Virus record (IMG/VR): IMGVR_UViG_3300001589_000094
Coordinates: 1 to 30,800 of that record
Source: a virus
DNA length: 30,800 nt
Strand: one strand, 5' to 3'
The translations under genes and the position numbers were made by a program. The notes below the pieces were generated by a model. That model did not search any database. It was not told the origin of the DNA and was given only the letters and a program-made list of their open reading frames with translations. Positions 1 to 7,646 of this stretch are shown here, one piece after another; position 1 is the stretch's first letter, and each line of letters begins with the position of its first letter.

Positions 1-116
1 CAATGCGTATTAGGAAAAGTAATCCTAAAGCAAGAAAAAGTTTTAGAGCAAGACATAATTGTTCTAACCCAGGACCTAAAACAAAAGCACGTTATTGGTC
101 ATGTCGTAAATGGTAG
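1..116 (+). CDS. C-terminal end of a marine T4-like phage protein (partial)
   Basis: The plus frame with codons starting at base 3 is open to the window edge and ends at a TAG just before the next ATG. The visible 37 residues are very basic and end in RARHNCSNPGPKTKARYWSC followed by RKW. This Cys-containing basic tail recurs, as I recall, at the ends of unrelated proteins of marine T4-like phages. The ATG at base 3 is probably internal. The stop abuts the ATG of the next gene, so the two are likely co-translated. The product's main domain lies outside the window and cannot be named. Confidence 0.6.
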   Translation, partial: MRIRKSNPKARKSFRARHNCSNPGPKTKARYWSCRKW

Positions 117-749
117 ATGAAACTAACCAGCACTGACAACAAACTAAATTCTCGCCCTACTTGGGGCACAGCAATAGACATCGGATTCATTCCGCATGCC
201 AGACATCTTGCTAACTTTGATCAAAACGGTTACGACTTAACACCACTAGAACAAATGTATGCTGAAGATAATAATGCATTCATAGGTAACACTAGATGGC
301 GTAACAGTCTCAAACAAGATTGGTTTATTGACACCGAAGCAAGTACAGGTGGTGTGCATTTAAATCATGCAGACTTATACGAACGCAAAGGATATCATGG
401 CTATGCATTAGAACAACTAATGGCACATGCTGAAGGCTTACCGCTTATACATAAGATAACACAAATGCGTCCTAAATGGGGCATAGATGTAAGTATAGAC
501 TATGTTAAATACCCTGATGTGTTTGAAGTATTTCACTTTGAGTGGGATGATTTTGAATATGAAAAGGTAGCCGCAAAACAAGAAAAAATTGAAAAAATTG
601 TGTTAAATACTGATTGGGACGATGCCGCACAGACACTTATCAAAAGAAAAAGTGAATGGCACGGACTCGACTTTTTTGCACAAAGCAAATGGAAGTCAGA
701 TTTTTTTGGAGTTGAACCGGAACAGTTTAAAATGGTTGCATGGGATTAG
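117..749 (+). CDS. Conserved-looking protein of unknown function (210 aa)
   Basis: I do not recognise this family. The protein is soluble, with no signal peptide or membrane segment, and rich in aromatic residues (many W, F, Y, H). The first half contains GNTRWRNSLKQDWFIDTEAS and the motif GGVHLNHADLYERKGY. The second half has an acidic stretch, FHFEWDDFEYEK. The ATG immediately follows the stop of the upstream partial gene. The 3' end overlaps the following oxygenase gene by 10 bp, so it sits in a translationally coupled run. It may be a partner of the oxygenase, but nothing in the sequence proves that. Confidence 0.7.
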   Translation: MKLTSTDNKLNSRPTWGTAIDIGFIPHARHLANFDQNGYDLTPLEQMYAEDNNAFIGNTRWRNSLKQDWFIDTEASTGGVHLNHADLYERKGYHGYALEQLMAHAEGLPLIHKITQMRPKWGIDVSIDYVKYPDVFEVFHFEWDDFEYEKVAAKQEKIEKIVLNTDWDDAAQTLIKRKSEWHGLDFFAQSKWKSDFFGVEPEQFKMVAWD

Positions 750-1297
750 TAGAGTTTGCAGACGAAATAGATACACATCAAATTTGGCAGGACTTATACC
801 CTGTTCTTGTTGAGCATAACCTATTAGATAAAAATCAAATATCACTTTCAAGTGTATCAGGCGATAACGACTGGGCATGTAGTATAGGCAAGATGAAAGA
901 TCTAGAGTATCCAGAACGTTACTATTCCACAACTAATAAAGCATTTATAGACAGTAGTATTGAAGCATTATTTAAAAGATATCCTCAATATTATAGATGG
1001 CGATTACTAAAAATTGCACCAAAGCAAACATATAGTGTACACATGGACAGTATAGATAGCAAAGATAATATTAGAATACACATACCAGTTAAAACAAATG
1101 AAAGGGCATTTTTAGCCTTTTACTTACATGCTCCTGCAAACGAAAAAGAAGTAGGTGTAAGACATTTTCATTTAGAAGAAGGCAAAAGTTATTTTGTAAA
1201 CACATCAGGTTTTCATACAGCAGTAAATTATGGAGACGACAACAGATACCACATAGTAGGAGTAAGATATGAAAATAGCACTGACAGGACACACTAG
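740..1297 (+). CDS. Aspartyl/asparaginyl beta-hydroxylase-like 2OG-Fe(II) oxygenase
   Basis: The second half reads as a double-stranded beta-helix dioxygenase. YRWRLLKIAPKQTYSVHMD gives the HxD iron ligands (H101, D103). NIRIHIPV follows as a core strand. HFHLEEGKSYFVNTSGFHTA supplies the distal His (H159), and R169 in NRYHIVGVRY is placed to bind 2-oxoglutarate. This pattern matches the Asp/Asn beta-hydroxylase family, whose members oxidise protein or peptide side chains using O2 and 2-oxoglutarate. The 185-aa length fits a minimal catalytic domain. It overlaps the genes on both sides (10 and 29 bp), indicating coupled translation. The substrate is unknown; a phage or host protein or a small molecule are all possible. 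Confidence 0.75.
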   Translation: MGLVEFADEIDTHQIWQDLYPVLVEHNLLDKNQISLSSVSGDNDWACSIGKMKDLEYPERYYSTTNKAFIDSSIEALFKRYPQYYRWRLLKIAPKQTYSVHMDSIDSKDNIRIHIPVKTNERAFLAFYLHAPANEKEVGVRHFHLEEGKSYFVNTSGFHTAVNYGDDNRYHIVGVRYENSTDRTH

Positions 1298-1808
1298 CGG
1301 AATAGGAAAAGCACTATACGACATACTGTCACAAGAACATGAAGTTGTATGCTTTAGTCGTTCAAACGGTTACGATATAAAATATGACATCACTATAGAA
1401 AAAATAGTACAAGGTTCTTTAGACTGTGATGTGTTTATCAATAATGCATATTACAGTTTAGCACAGGTTTATATTTTAAATAAACTATGGACTTATTGGT
1501 CAAGAGATAAATCCAAAACAATAGTAAATATTTCTAGTCTAAGTAAGTACCCTGGCATAAGTGGTAACCAATCAGGTTACTCAGCACACAAGGCCGCACT
1601 AAGTCATCAAGCATTTTTATTAATGTTTAAAGGCAATAGAAAATGCAGAATGATTAATGTTAATCCAGGCTTTGTTGAATCAAAAATGACAGAAGGTGTA
1701 GATGCTAATAAACTTACTGCTCCAGAATGTGCAGAACAAATCGCACATGCTATTAACTTACCACAACATATTGAAATAGGTGAACTAAGCCTCTGGCGCC
1801 CATACTGA
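1269..1808 (+). CDS. Short-chain dehydrogenase/reductase (SDR)
   Basis: The N-terminus MKIALTGHTSGIGKAL carries the glycine-rich nucleotide-binding motif TGxxxGIG. FINNAYY matches the NNA motif. IVNISSLS supplies the catalytic Ser, and YSAHKAAL is the YxxxK catalytic pair. NPGFVESKM is the usual segment after the active site. At 179 aa it is short for the family (about 250) and lacks much of the C-terminal substrate region. It would be an NAD(P)-dependent oxidoreductase acting on an unknown carbonyl or hydroxyl substrate, possibly a sugar given the neighbouring glycosyltransferases. The start lies inside the upstream oxygenase gene (29-bp overlap). Confidence 0.85.
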   Translation: MKIALTGHTSGIGKALYDILSQEHEVVCFSRSNGYDIKYDITIEKIVQGSLDCDVFINNAYYSLAQVYILNKLWTYWSRDKSKTIVNISSLSKYPGISGNQSGYSAHKAALSHQAFLLMFKGNRKCRMINVNPGFVESKMTEGVDANKLTAPECAEQIAHAINLPQHIEIGELSLWRPY

Positions 1809-1822
1809 TAAATAGTAGTATG
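1801..1822 (+). promoter_or_regulatory. Late promoter GATAAATA inside a start-codon hairpin
   Basis: The T4-type late octamer GATAAATA (1807-1814) ends 5 nt before the ATG at 1820. CATACT (1801-1806) is the exact reverse complement of AGTATG (1817-1822), so RNA reading through from upstream could pair the start codon into a 6-bp stem. RNA started at this promoter would begin at or near the ATG and lack the left arm. The left arm also encodes the end of the SDR gene. Confidence 0.55.
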
Positions 1823-3844
1823 AAAAAGATAGTCATATATCCAGGCAGATTTCAACCTATGCTTTCACACCATGTGAAAGTATTTGACTCATTAAAAACA
1901 CAATTTCCAGGTGCTGAAGTTTATATTGGCACATCAAATAAAGTAGAGCCAGGCAAATCACCATTTAGTTTTGAAGAAAAAAGAATGATTGCTAAGGCAC
2001 ATGGTATTGATCCTAGCAGAGTATTACTTGCAAATAGGCCTTATCATAACATGGATTATGAAGCAAACTTCAACGACATGAGCGATTCTTTTGATCCAAC
2101 CCAAGTAGAAATATTTTTTGCTGTTGGTGAAAAAGATGTTTTACAACGTTTTCCAATGAATAATTTAGATCCTGAGTCAGGATTAGACATGACTGTCCGC
2201 GGAGAACCCCGAGCAAAGTATTATCAGATGATAAATACATATAAGCAGGATCCTCAACCAATGAGCGTAAGAGGTTACATTGCTCCAATAAGAAATGTAT
2301 TGGACAATATGGAAGAGGTTTCTAGTGCAAGTGCTTTTAGAATGGCAATGAATGATGCACCTGACGAAGAGTCAGCAAAACAAATTTTTACTAAACAATT
2401 TGGAGAAATGAATAACCAAGTATTTGATTTAGTATACAAAAAGATAGTAGGCGAAAAAATGAGTGAAGATCTAAACATATTAAGAAAAATGGCAGGACTT
2501 GAAGTTCAAGAAGATGCACCTGTAGAATTTGAAACAGAGGTAAATCCTGGTAAGGTTTTATTCCTTGAGCCAAGCAAGAGTTCATCTAAGATGAGTGTTG
2601 CTAATAGGTTTCCTGAGGACTTAGATCCTAACGATCCAGAAGTTAAAAAAGAACAATTTATACAAGAACTTATGAAGTCACCGGCGGCTTTACTATCAGA
2701 GATCAATGAAAGAATAGATCCAAAAGATGAAAACAGTTTAGCAGTAAGTACAAAACTTAGTAAAATAATTGACAAATTAAGCGACAGATATAAAGAAGGA
2801 ACTTTGATGTCTTTAGATGATGATGACAAAAAGTTTGTTATGAAAATTGTTCAGAAGTCAATTAAAGAAATGGATCTAGTAGCAGGTGACGACAGCGAAC
2901 CTATGGATGATATGAAACCTGAGCCAACAGAATTAGATGGCATGGATGACATTGTTAATCCAATGGACAAAAAAGAATCATTAGATTTATCAGACATTAG
3001 AGGCGAATACGACGTTGATGAAGGCAGAGTAAAAGATTCAGGAATGGATGCCGCAGAAGCATTTTACGATAAAGTTTCAAAATATGTAGATGATCAAAAC
3101 GATATAGAACAAGCAATAATTAGTGCTTGGGAAGATAGTGAAGATAATCCACCAGACTGGGCACTTGATGATGAGACTAAAGATATATTAGTTCAAAACA
3201 ATCTTTTAGAACCAGAAATGGAAGAACCAGAAATGGAAGAGGGTGTTGTGGACGAAGTAGCAGGTGCTAAGGATTGTTGGGACGGTTATAAGAAAGACGG
3301 TACACAGGCTGGTACAGGTAAGAACAAAGGCAAACGTGTAAACAAATGTGTTAAGGAAGATGACTTAGAGCAAGAAAGTTTTGATCATAATGCAGAACAA
3401 AGTCGTGAAGAAGAAGAATACGACAGATTGATTACTGCATACGAAAACAGTGAAGAAGACCTAGCAGAAGTTTTAGGCATGAGCATGGAACAACTTGATC
3501 AGGAAATGACTGAGTATGCAATGGATCATAGTTTACACATGGACGATGACAGAGATTCTATTGTTCAAGGTTACATAGAACAACTAGTTGATAATGCAGA
3601 TTGGAAAGACCATAGCGAGCCAGATCAAGAACTAACAGACGATCTAAATAGATTGCGTAAGTTATCAGGCCTAGAAGAAGCCGGAACAAAAATGGTTAAT
3701 GGCATGACAGTTTACAACGATGGTAGTCCACTAAGTTTTTCAGATTGGAGATCAGAGACAGAAAGAGAAACAGGTCATCCAATGAAACGTTCACCAGAAG
3801 ATCAAGAAAGAGATTACGATTCCTACGTTAATAGATGTAGATAA
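1820..3844 (+). CDS. Nucleotidyltransferase-like protein with long acidic marine-phage tail
   Basis: Residues 1-210 resemble a cytidylyltransferase/NMN-adenylyltransferase fold: IYPGRFQPM at the start, SPFSFEEKRMIAKAHGI, and a late EVSSASAFRMAM resembling the ISxTxxR signature. The catalytic HxGH appears as LSHH, so the first His and the Gly are replaced. Residues 211-674 are acidic and low in complexity. They contain LNILRKMAGLEVQE (218-231), a Cys-pair module CWDGYKK...NKCVKE (486-513), and LNRLRKLSGLEEA (609-621). Such tails occur in marine T4-like phage proteins and may direct the protein to the prohead, which is inference. The substrate could be a nucleotide cofactor or a sugar nucleotide. 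The late promoter directly upstream suggests late expression. Confidence 0.75.
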   Translation: MKKIVIYPGRFQPMLSHHVKVFDSLKTQFPGAEVYIGTSNKVEPGKSPFSFEEKRMIAKAHGIDPSRVLLANRPYHNMDYEANFNDMSDSFDPTQVEIFFAVGEKDVLQRFPMNNLDPESGLDMTVRGEPRAKYYQMINTYKQDPQPMSVRGYIAPIRNVLDNMEEVSSASAFRMAMNDAPDEESAKQIFTKQFGEMNNQVFDLVYKKIVGEKMSEDLNILRKMAGLEVQEDAPVEFETEVNPGKVLFLEPSKSSSKMSVANRFPEDLDPNDPEVKKEQFIQELMKSPAALLSEINERIDPKDENSLAVSTKLSKIIDKLSDRYKEGTLMSLDDDDKKFVMKIVQKSIKEMDLVAGDDSEPMDDMKPEPTELDGMDDIVNPMDKKESLDLSDIRGEYDVDEGRVKDSGMDAAEAFYDKVSKYVDDQNDIEQAIISAWEDSEDNPPDWALDDETKDILVQNNLLEPEMEEPEMEEGVVDEVAGAKDCWDGYKKDGTQAGTGKNKGKRVNKCVKEDDLEQESFDHNAEQSREEEEYDRLITAYENSEEDLAEVLGMSMEQLDQEMTEYAMDHSLHMDDDRDSIVQGYIEQLVDNADWKDHSEPDQELTDDLNRLRKLSGLEEAGTKMVNGMTVYNDGSPLSFSDWRSETERETGHPMKRSPEDQERDYDSYVNRCR

Positions 3845-3867
3845 AGTTAAGCCACTCTAAATACTAA

Positions 3868-3890
3868 TATTTAAACGTTCTGTTTAAATA
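3868..3890 (+). promoter_or_regulatory. Late promoter TTTAAATA as one arm of a 9-bp hairpin
   Basis: TATTTAAAC (3868-3876) and GTTTAAATA (3882-3890) are perfect reverse complements around a 5-nt loop. The right arm contains the late-like octamer TTTAAATA (3883-3890), 5 nt before the ATG at 3896 and followed by CTACT as in the extended T4 late consensus. There is no T-run, so it is not a convincing terminator. The 51-bp gap between genes holds nothing else apart from a second weaker TAAATACTA around 3857-3866. Confidence 0.45.
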
Positions 3891-3895
3891 CTACT

Positions 3896-5095
3896 ATGAC
3901 AATTAATATCTATAATGACTTCTTTAGTTCAGATGATTCTGGCCCGGACAAGTCTGTTTGGGGTCAACTTAAACGTTACAAACAAGAAAATTCTATATCA
4001 GATGACGAGATTCGTTTTACATATCAGTCTGATAAGTTTGAGAACACTCTTTATTTTTTATCATTAGATGCAGTATCTAATTTAGATAACGGGCATATAA
4101 ATTTTATTGCTTCAGAAATGGTAAGACTCGAAGGCTGGTGCTCTACTTCTATACTTGTTATAGATGCAACACTTGAAGACTTTGTAGGATTAAATTATTA
4201 CAAACTACTACATCAAATGGCCAATAGAGGCGTTCCTGCAAATAAGGTAAAGATTCTTACATCACAATCAGCAATACATAACTTCAAAGAGGAATTTTAT
4301 TGTCCCTTTGAAGTAATACATTATGATATGTTTGCTTCAGCATTTCATAATCATGCAACAGATAAAAATTTGTTTAGAGAAATTAAACCTCGTCAACTTG
4401 AAAAACATCTAATATGTTTTATGAAAAGACCAAGACTACTAAGAGTTATTGCTAATGGCTTTATGAGGTCTAGAGGATATGATAAGCAATCACATTATTC
4501 ATGGCATTTTGATATAAATGAAACTAGAAACTTTTATGACTTTGAAAAAACTATTGCTCTCATGGTAGATGATATATCTTATGTGCTTGACGATGACCAT
4601 ATCAAAGAAGAAATATACGATAGCATAGAAGGAGACAAGGAATGGATATTTGATACTTATGTTACTGATACTGGAGGCATAAACATGCCTATGGAAACAC
4701 ATAGAAGATTAGATTCGTGTAATATTTTTAATGAGAATTTAAAAATATTAGACAACTCTTTTTTAACAGAAAAAACATATAAGAATTTTGCGTATGGTGT
4801 GCCATTTATAGGATTTGGTATACCCAATTACTCAACTATACTTCTAGACTTAGGATATCATTGTTGGGATAACTTTTTTGATACAGAAATTGATAATAGT
4901 TCGTATAAAGCATGTTTAAATAGTTATTTTAAACTTATAGATGAGATATGTGCCATGCCCTTAGAGCAACTACAAGACCGTTTAAACAGCAAAGAAAGTC
5001 TAGATATGCTACAACATAACCAAACATTATACAACCAACGAAATGAGATTAAATTGCTTATAAAGAAATTAAATAATCTGTTTAAGGATAAATAG
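3896..5095 (+). CDS. Putative glycosyltransferase (399 aa)
   Basis: The C-terminal third has the pattern LTEKTYKNFAYGVPFIGFG (290-308), followed by the LGYHCWDNFFD segment. This resembles the donor-site region of fucosyltransferase/exostosin-like enzymes found in large viruses and marine phages (typical form: TEKtyKpi..G.PFI). Residues 171-185, HLICFMKRPRLLRVI, look like the 'cl.rrpR.hR' strand of the same group. There is no signal peptide or membrane segment, so it should act in the cytoplasm, probably on a nucleotide-sugar donor. A second glycosyltransferase-like gene lies 0.4 kb downstream. The N-terminal 160 residues are not recognisable. The late-type promoter ends 5 nt before this ATG. 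Confidence 0.6.
   Translation: MTINIYNDFFSSDDSGPDKSVWGQLKRYKQENSISDDEIRFTYQSDKFENTLYFLSLDAVSNLDNGHINFIASEMVRLEGWCSTSILVIDATLEDFVGLNYYKLLHQMANRGVPANKVKILTSQSAIHNFKEEFYCPFEVIHYDMFASAFHNHATDKNLFREIKPRQLEKHLICFMKRPRLLRVIANGFMRSRGYDKQSHYSWHFDINETRNFYDFEKTIALMVDDISYVLDDDHIKEEIYDSIEGDKEWIFDTYVTDTGGINMPMETHRRLDSCNIFNENLKILDNSFLTEKTYKNFAYGVPFIGFGIPNYSTILLDLGYHCWDNFFDTEIDNSSYKACLNSYFKLIDEICAMPLEQLQDRLNSKESLDMLQHNQTLYNQRNEIKLLIKKLNNLFKDK
5087..5094 (+). promoter_or_regulatory. T4-type late promoter GATAAATA
   Basis: GATAAATA ends 5 nt (GTTAC) before the ATG at 5100, inside the last codons of the upstream glycosyltransferase gene. No hairpin of note surrounds it. Confidence 0.5.
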
Positions 5096-5099
5096 TTAC

Positions 5100-5483
5100 A
5101 TGAACGATATAGAAAGAATACAAAAATTAGCAGGCATTGTAAATGAAAAAGATGCAGGTTCAACGGCAAAACTTGCTGTAGGTCACGTTGATAACGAAAG
5201 AGACATGGTTAGACGAGACATTTATCAAATAGGCAAATATGCTGTAGAACTTTTTAAAATGTTAGATGAACTTCCTGATTCTGACTTCCCACATTGGTGG
5301 CAGGCTAAGATTACTAAGAGCAAAGGATACATTAGTGATGCAAAACATTACTTAGAAAATTCCTTAGAAGTTCCTGCATTACCAGATACTGCTGGCCCAC
5401 AAGAGGTAGAAGTTGACGGTATGTCTGATAAAGACTTTAATGACGAAATGCAAAAGGACCAAGACCCTTCAGGCGTAAGTTAA
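5100..5483 (+). CDS. Small marine-phage protein with N-terminal LAG-type tag
   Basis: The protein starts MNDIERIQKLAGIVNE, the same kind of motif (L/I-xx-L/I-x-K-L/M-A/S-G-L/I) found twice in the nucleotidyltransferase upstream. The middle, residues about 40-85, reads DIYQIGKYAVELFKMLDELP then WWQAKITKSKGYISDAKHYL. That helical domain resembles a small family I recall in marine T4-like phages (YA..L...ID...LP.W.Q.KI). The C-terminus is acidic and looks disordered. The function is unknown. An internal head protein or scaffold-associated role is an inference from the tag and the late-type promoter directly upstream. Confidence 0.7.
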   Translation: MNDIERIQKLAGIVNEKDAGSTAKLAVGHVDNERDMVRRDIYQIGKYAVELFKMLDELPDSDFPHWWQAKITKSKGYISDAKHYLENSLEVPALPDTAGPQEVEVDGMSDKDFNDEMQKDQDPSGVS

Positions 5484-5485
5484 AA

Positions 5486-5502
5486 GTAAGTTAAATACTT
5501 AC
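5486..5502 (+). promoter_or_regulatory. Late promoter GTTAAATA within a hairpin abutting the ATG
   Basis: GTAAGT (5486-5491) and ACTTAC (5497-5502) form a perfect 6-bp stem with a TAAAT loop, and the ATG follows at 5503. The octamer GTTAAATA (5490-5497) spans the loop and ends 5 nt before the ATG. Read-through RNA could form the stem. RNA initiated at this promoter would start at the ATG without it. Confidence 0.45.
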
Positions 5503-6276
5503 ATGCACGGATTCTTTACATTTTACATCCCATGGAGCAACCTTTCAGGTGCTTATGTTCCAGAAATATACGAGCAATATACACAAGATTATATTGATCT
5601 GTCTGTCAAAAAACATAAAGAGTTAGCAGAATACTTTGGTAGCGATTATAATTTTGTAAACGATGCTACGCATTGTAAACAACTATTTTCCAAATACTCT
5701 ATGCCTATGTTAGGCCATAACGACATATTTAATATTAAGTTTATGTTGTTCGAAGAATACTTTGAAACATATGATCAACTAACATATATCGACTTTGATG
5801 TAATACACAAAGGCATGCCTGAGCAAAAATTAAAAGAAAACTTTTTAAATGTAGATTGTGCAATACATTACACTAAGCCGTTACCAGGCAAAGGAATACA
5901 TAATAAAACTGAAAAGTTATGTGAGATATTTAATTTTGCACCCAGTAGAATGATATGGCAAAACAATAATGGAGTAATAACTTTAACAAAAGATGTGTGG
6001 AAGAAAATGGATTATCTAAACACAATTAAAGAAGTATATAGTAAAGCAGGTAACTTTGCATTTGAGATATGCGACGAAACAATGTTTAATTTTATTACAA
6101 TGTATAAAGATATTGATGTTGCTAGATACCAACCAGAGTTCAATACGTTAGTAAGAAATAGAGAAGAATTTGAACGTTGTAACGGTAATGAATTTAGAAT
6201 GTTTCATTTTACAAAGCACACAGGTAAAGAAGTCTTAAACGAAGAACTAAGAAATCCAAATAGTATTCTTTACTAG
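5503..6276 (+). CDS. GT-A-type glycosyltransferase-like protein
   Basis: The arrangement fits a GT-A fold glycosyltransferase (GT8-like). YDQLTYIDFDV (90-100) gives a DxD-type metal/nucleotide-sugar motif (D97, D99). QNNNGVITLTKDVWKKM (153-169) matches the 'NsGv.l..k..w..m' acceptor-side segment. MFHFTKHTGKE near the end matches the terminal 'HF.g..K' motif. There is no signal peptide or membrane helix. It would transfer a sugar from a nucleotide donor; the acceptor is unknown. The last 30 bp overlap the 3' end of the convergent GH6 gene, so both genes end without an intergenic terminator. Confidence 0.7.
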   Translation: MHGFFTFYIPWSNLSGAYVPEIYEQYTQDYIDLSVKKHKELAEYFGSDYNFVNDATHCKQLFSKYSMPMLGHNDIFNIKFMLFEEYFETYDQLTYIDFDVIHKGMPEQKLKENFLNVDCAIHYTKPLPGKGIHNKTEKLCEIFNFAPSRMIWQNNNGVITLTKDVWKKMDYLNTIKEVYSKAGNFAFEICDETMFNFITMYKDIDVARYQPEFNTLVRNREEFERCNGNEFRMFHFTKHTGKEVLNEELRNPNSILY

Positions 6277-7104
6277 TTCGTCAGCCATTTCACCCCAAAA
6301 CTTTCCTGCTCTTGGTCCGCCATTAGACTTACCATCACTTTCACCGGGAACCTTAACCCATAAAAAAGCATCACATTTTTCGTTTCCTGTATCACATGTA
6401 GGCGGTGTTCCTAATGATCTCCCTGGAGGATTACACCAATCGTTACCATGAGGACCGTTACCATTACGACTAGTATCTATTACAAAACAATCGTTTTCTC
6501 GGTACTCACATACCTTTAAACTCCAATTTAAAGACTCCTTAGACGTTCTGTAGTTGCTTACATTGACTGCAAAGCCTCTTACATACTCATTTGTAACAGA
6601 ACTTATTAAACCACTTGCCTCTAAGGGACTTAACCAATTACTATGCCCTATGTCTATATAAACATGAGCCTTAGAAAGTCTAGTAAATATTTCCAAACCT
6701 TCTCTCATAAGTTCAAGCCTATACTCGCGATCTTCTTTTTCCATCTCACCTAGGTGAGGTAATGCGTCTGGCTCAAAGATTACTATTGGGGATAATTCGC
6801 CAATACCTTTAGCAAAACTTTCGATAAAGTTTAGATAACTATCTTTAGTCTTTGCTCCGCCTTTGCTGTATTGTCCTATGTCTCTGTTTGGTAAATTATA
6901 ACAAACTAGTACAGGTAACTGAGGCGATGTTCTTTTAAAAAGCCTTTTTAAACTTTTATCTAAATCCTTCTTTTCCTTTCCGTTACGTTCGCCATACCAA
7001 AATGCTGTAGGATATTCGAATATCTTACTTGCTAGTGGAAAGTTTTGTTTGTGGTCTCTTACTCTATCAAAGTCGTTAACCCAGAATGGATAGTTAAGAC
7101 TCAT
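6247..7104 (-). CDS. Glycoside hydrolase family 6 (cellulase-like)
   Basis: Several GH6 hallmarks occur in order: YNLPNRD (catalytic-loop Asp, D75), IFEPDALPHL (the EPD acid Asp, D113), YIDIGHSNWL, GFAVNVSNY, VIDTSRNGNGP, WCNPPGRSLG, and FLWVKVPGESDG (Asp D257). All three key Asp positions of the family are kept, so the enzyme should be active on beta-1,4-glucan or a similar polymer. At about 285 aa it is a bare catalytic domain. It has no signal peptide and no carbohydrate-binding module, unlike most bacterial GH6 proteins, so release at lysis or carriage in the virion are the options. I chose the ATG at 7104; a TTG at 7110 is the alternative. The gene starts 11 bp inside the end of the deformylase gene. 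Confidence 0.9.
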   Translation of the reverse strand: MSLNYPFWVNDFDRVRDHKQNFPLASKIFEYPTAFWYGERNGKEKKDLDKSLKRLFKRTSPQLPVLVCYNLPNRDIGQYSKGGAKTKDSYLNFIESFAKGIGELSPIVIFEPDALPHLGEMEKEDREYRLELMREGLEIFTRLSKAHVYIDIGHSNWLSPLEASGLISSVTNEYVRGFAVNVSNYRTSKESLNWSLKVCEYRENDCFVIDTSRNGNGPHGNDWCNPPGRSLGTPPTCDTGNEKCDAFLWVKVPGESDGKSNGGPRAGKFWGEMADELVKNTIWIS

Positions 7105-7633
7105 TTTCAATTTTACGCAAGGCTAAGTCTGTTTGTAAAATTCTGATTTGCTTATCACGTTTTTTCATTGCACGTTGTAATTTCATATCACTTGCATATT
7201 CTAAAAATAATTTACCTTGTAAATGATCGAACTCGTGTTGAAAACATCTTGAGTCCATTCCATCTAACCAATCCTCAACTACCTCTTGATCAACTGTTTG
7301 AAATCTTACTTTTACTTTTGCTGGTCTTGTTACTATGAAGTATAATAACGGAAATGTTAAACAGCCTTCTTCCATTGGTACTGTTTCTTCACTTAATTCT
7401 AATATCTCTGGATTGTAAACGCCTATGTTTTCACCTGTTGAAAGGGTCATTGTAAACATTTTATAGTTTGTGCCTAATTGCGGAGAAGCAAGACCTATGC
7501 CATACCTATCTTTCATAAGTTGAAACATTTGTGCTTCACGTTCTTCCCAATTTATATCTTTGTCATCAAACGGATTTATGTTTGCAACTGTATGCAGTGA
7601 CGTATGCTTTGGTTCTACTAAATTTATTTCCAT
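7094..7633 (-). CDS. def: Peptide deformylase
   Basis: All three deformylase motifs are present: GIGLASPQ (45-52, consensus GxGLAAPQ), EEGCLTFP (EGCLS motif, metal-binding C91) and QHEFDHLQG (HExxH, H133 and H137 with E134). At 179 aa it is full length. The enzyme removes the formyl group from nascent N-termini; phage-encoded versions are known in marine T4-like phages. The neighbours are a SprT-like metalloprotease upstream and the GH6 gene overlapping downstream. A late-type octamer ends 5 nt before this ATG, so its mRNA may be leaderless. Confidence 0.95.
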   Translation of the reverse strand: MEINLVEPKHTSLHTVANINPFDDKDINWEEREAQMFQLMKDRYGIGLASPQLGTNYKMFTMTLSTGENIGVYNPEILELSEETVPMEEGCLTFPLLYFIVTRPAKVKVRFQTVDQEVVEDWLDGMDSRCFQHEFDHLQGKLFLEYASDMKLQRAMKKRDKQIRILQTDLALRKIENES

Positions 7634-7638
7634 GCTTT

Positions 7639-7646
7639 TATTTATT
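7639..7646 (-). promoter_or_regulatory. T4-type late promoter AATAAATA
   Basis: On the minus strand AATAAATA ends 5 nt (AAAGC) before the deformylase ATG at 7633. It overlaps the stop of the upstream SprT-like gene. Confidence 0.45.

Noticed and set aside
2230-2237. GATAAATA on the plus strand
   Set aside because: Internal to the nucleotidyltransferase gene with no start codon at the 5-nt spacing; probably chance.
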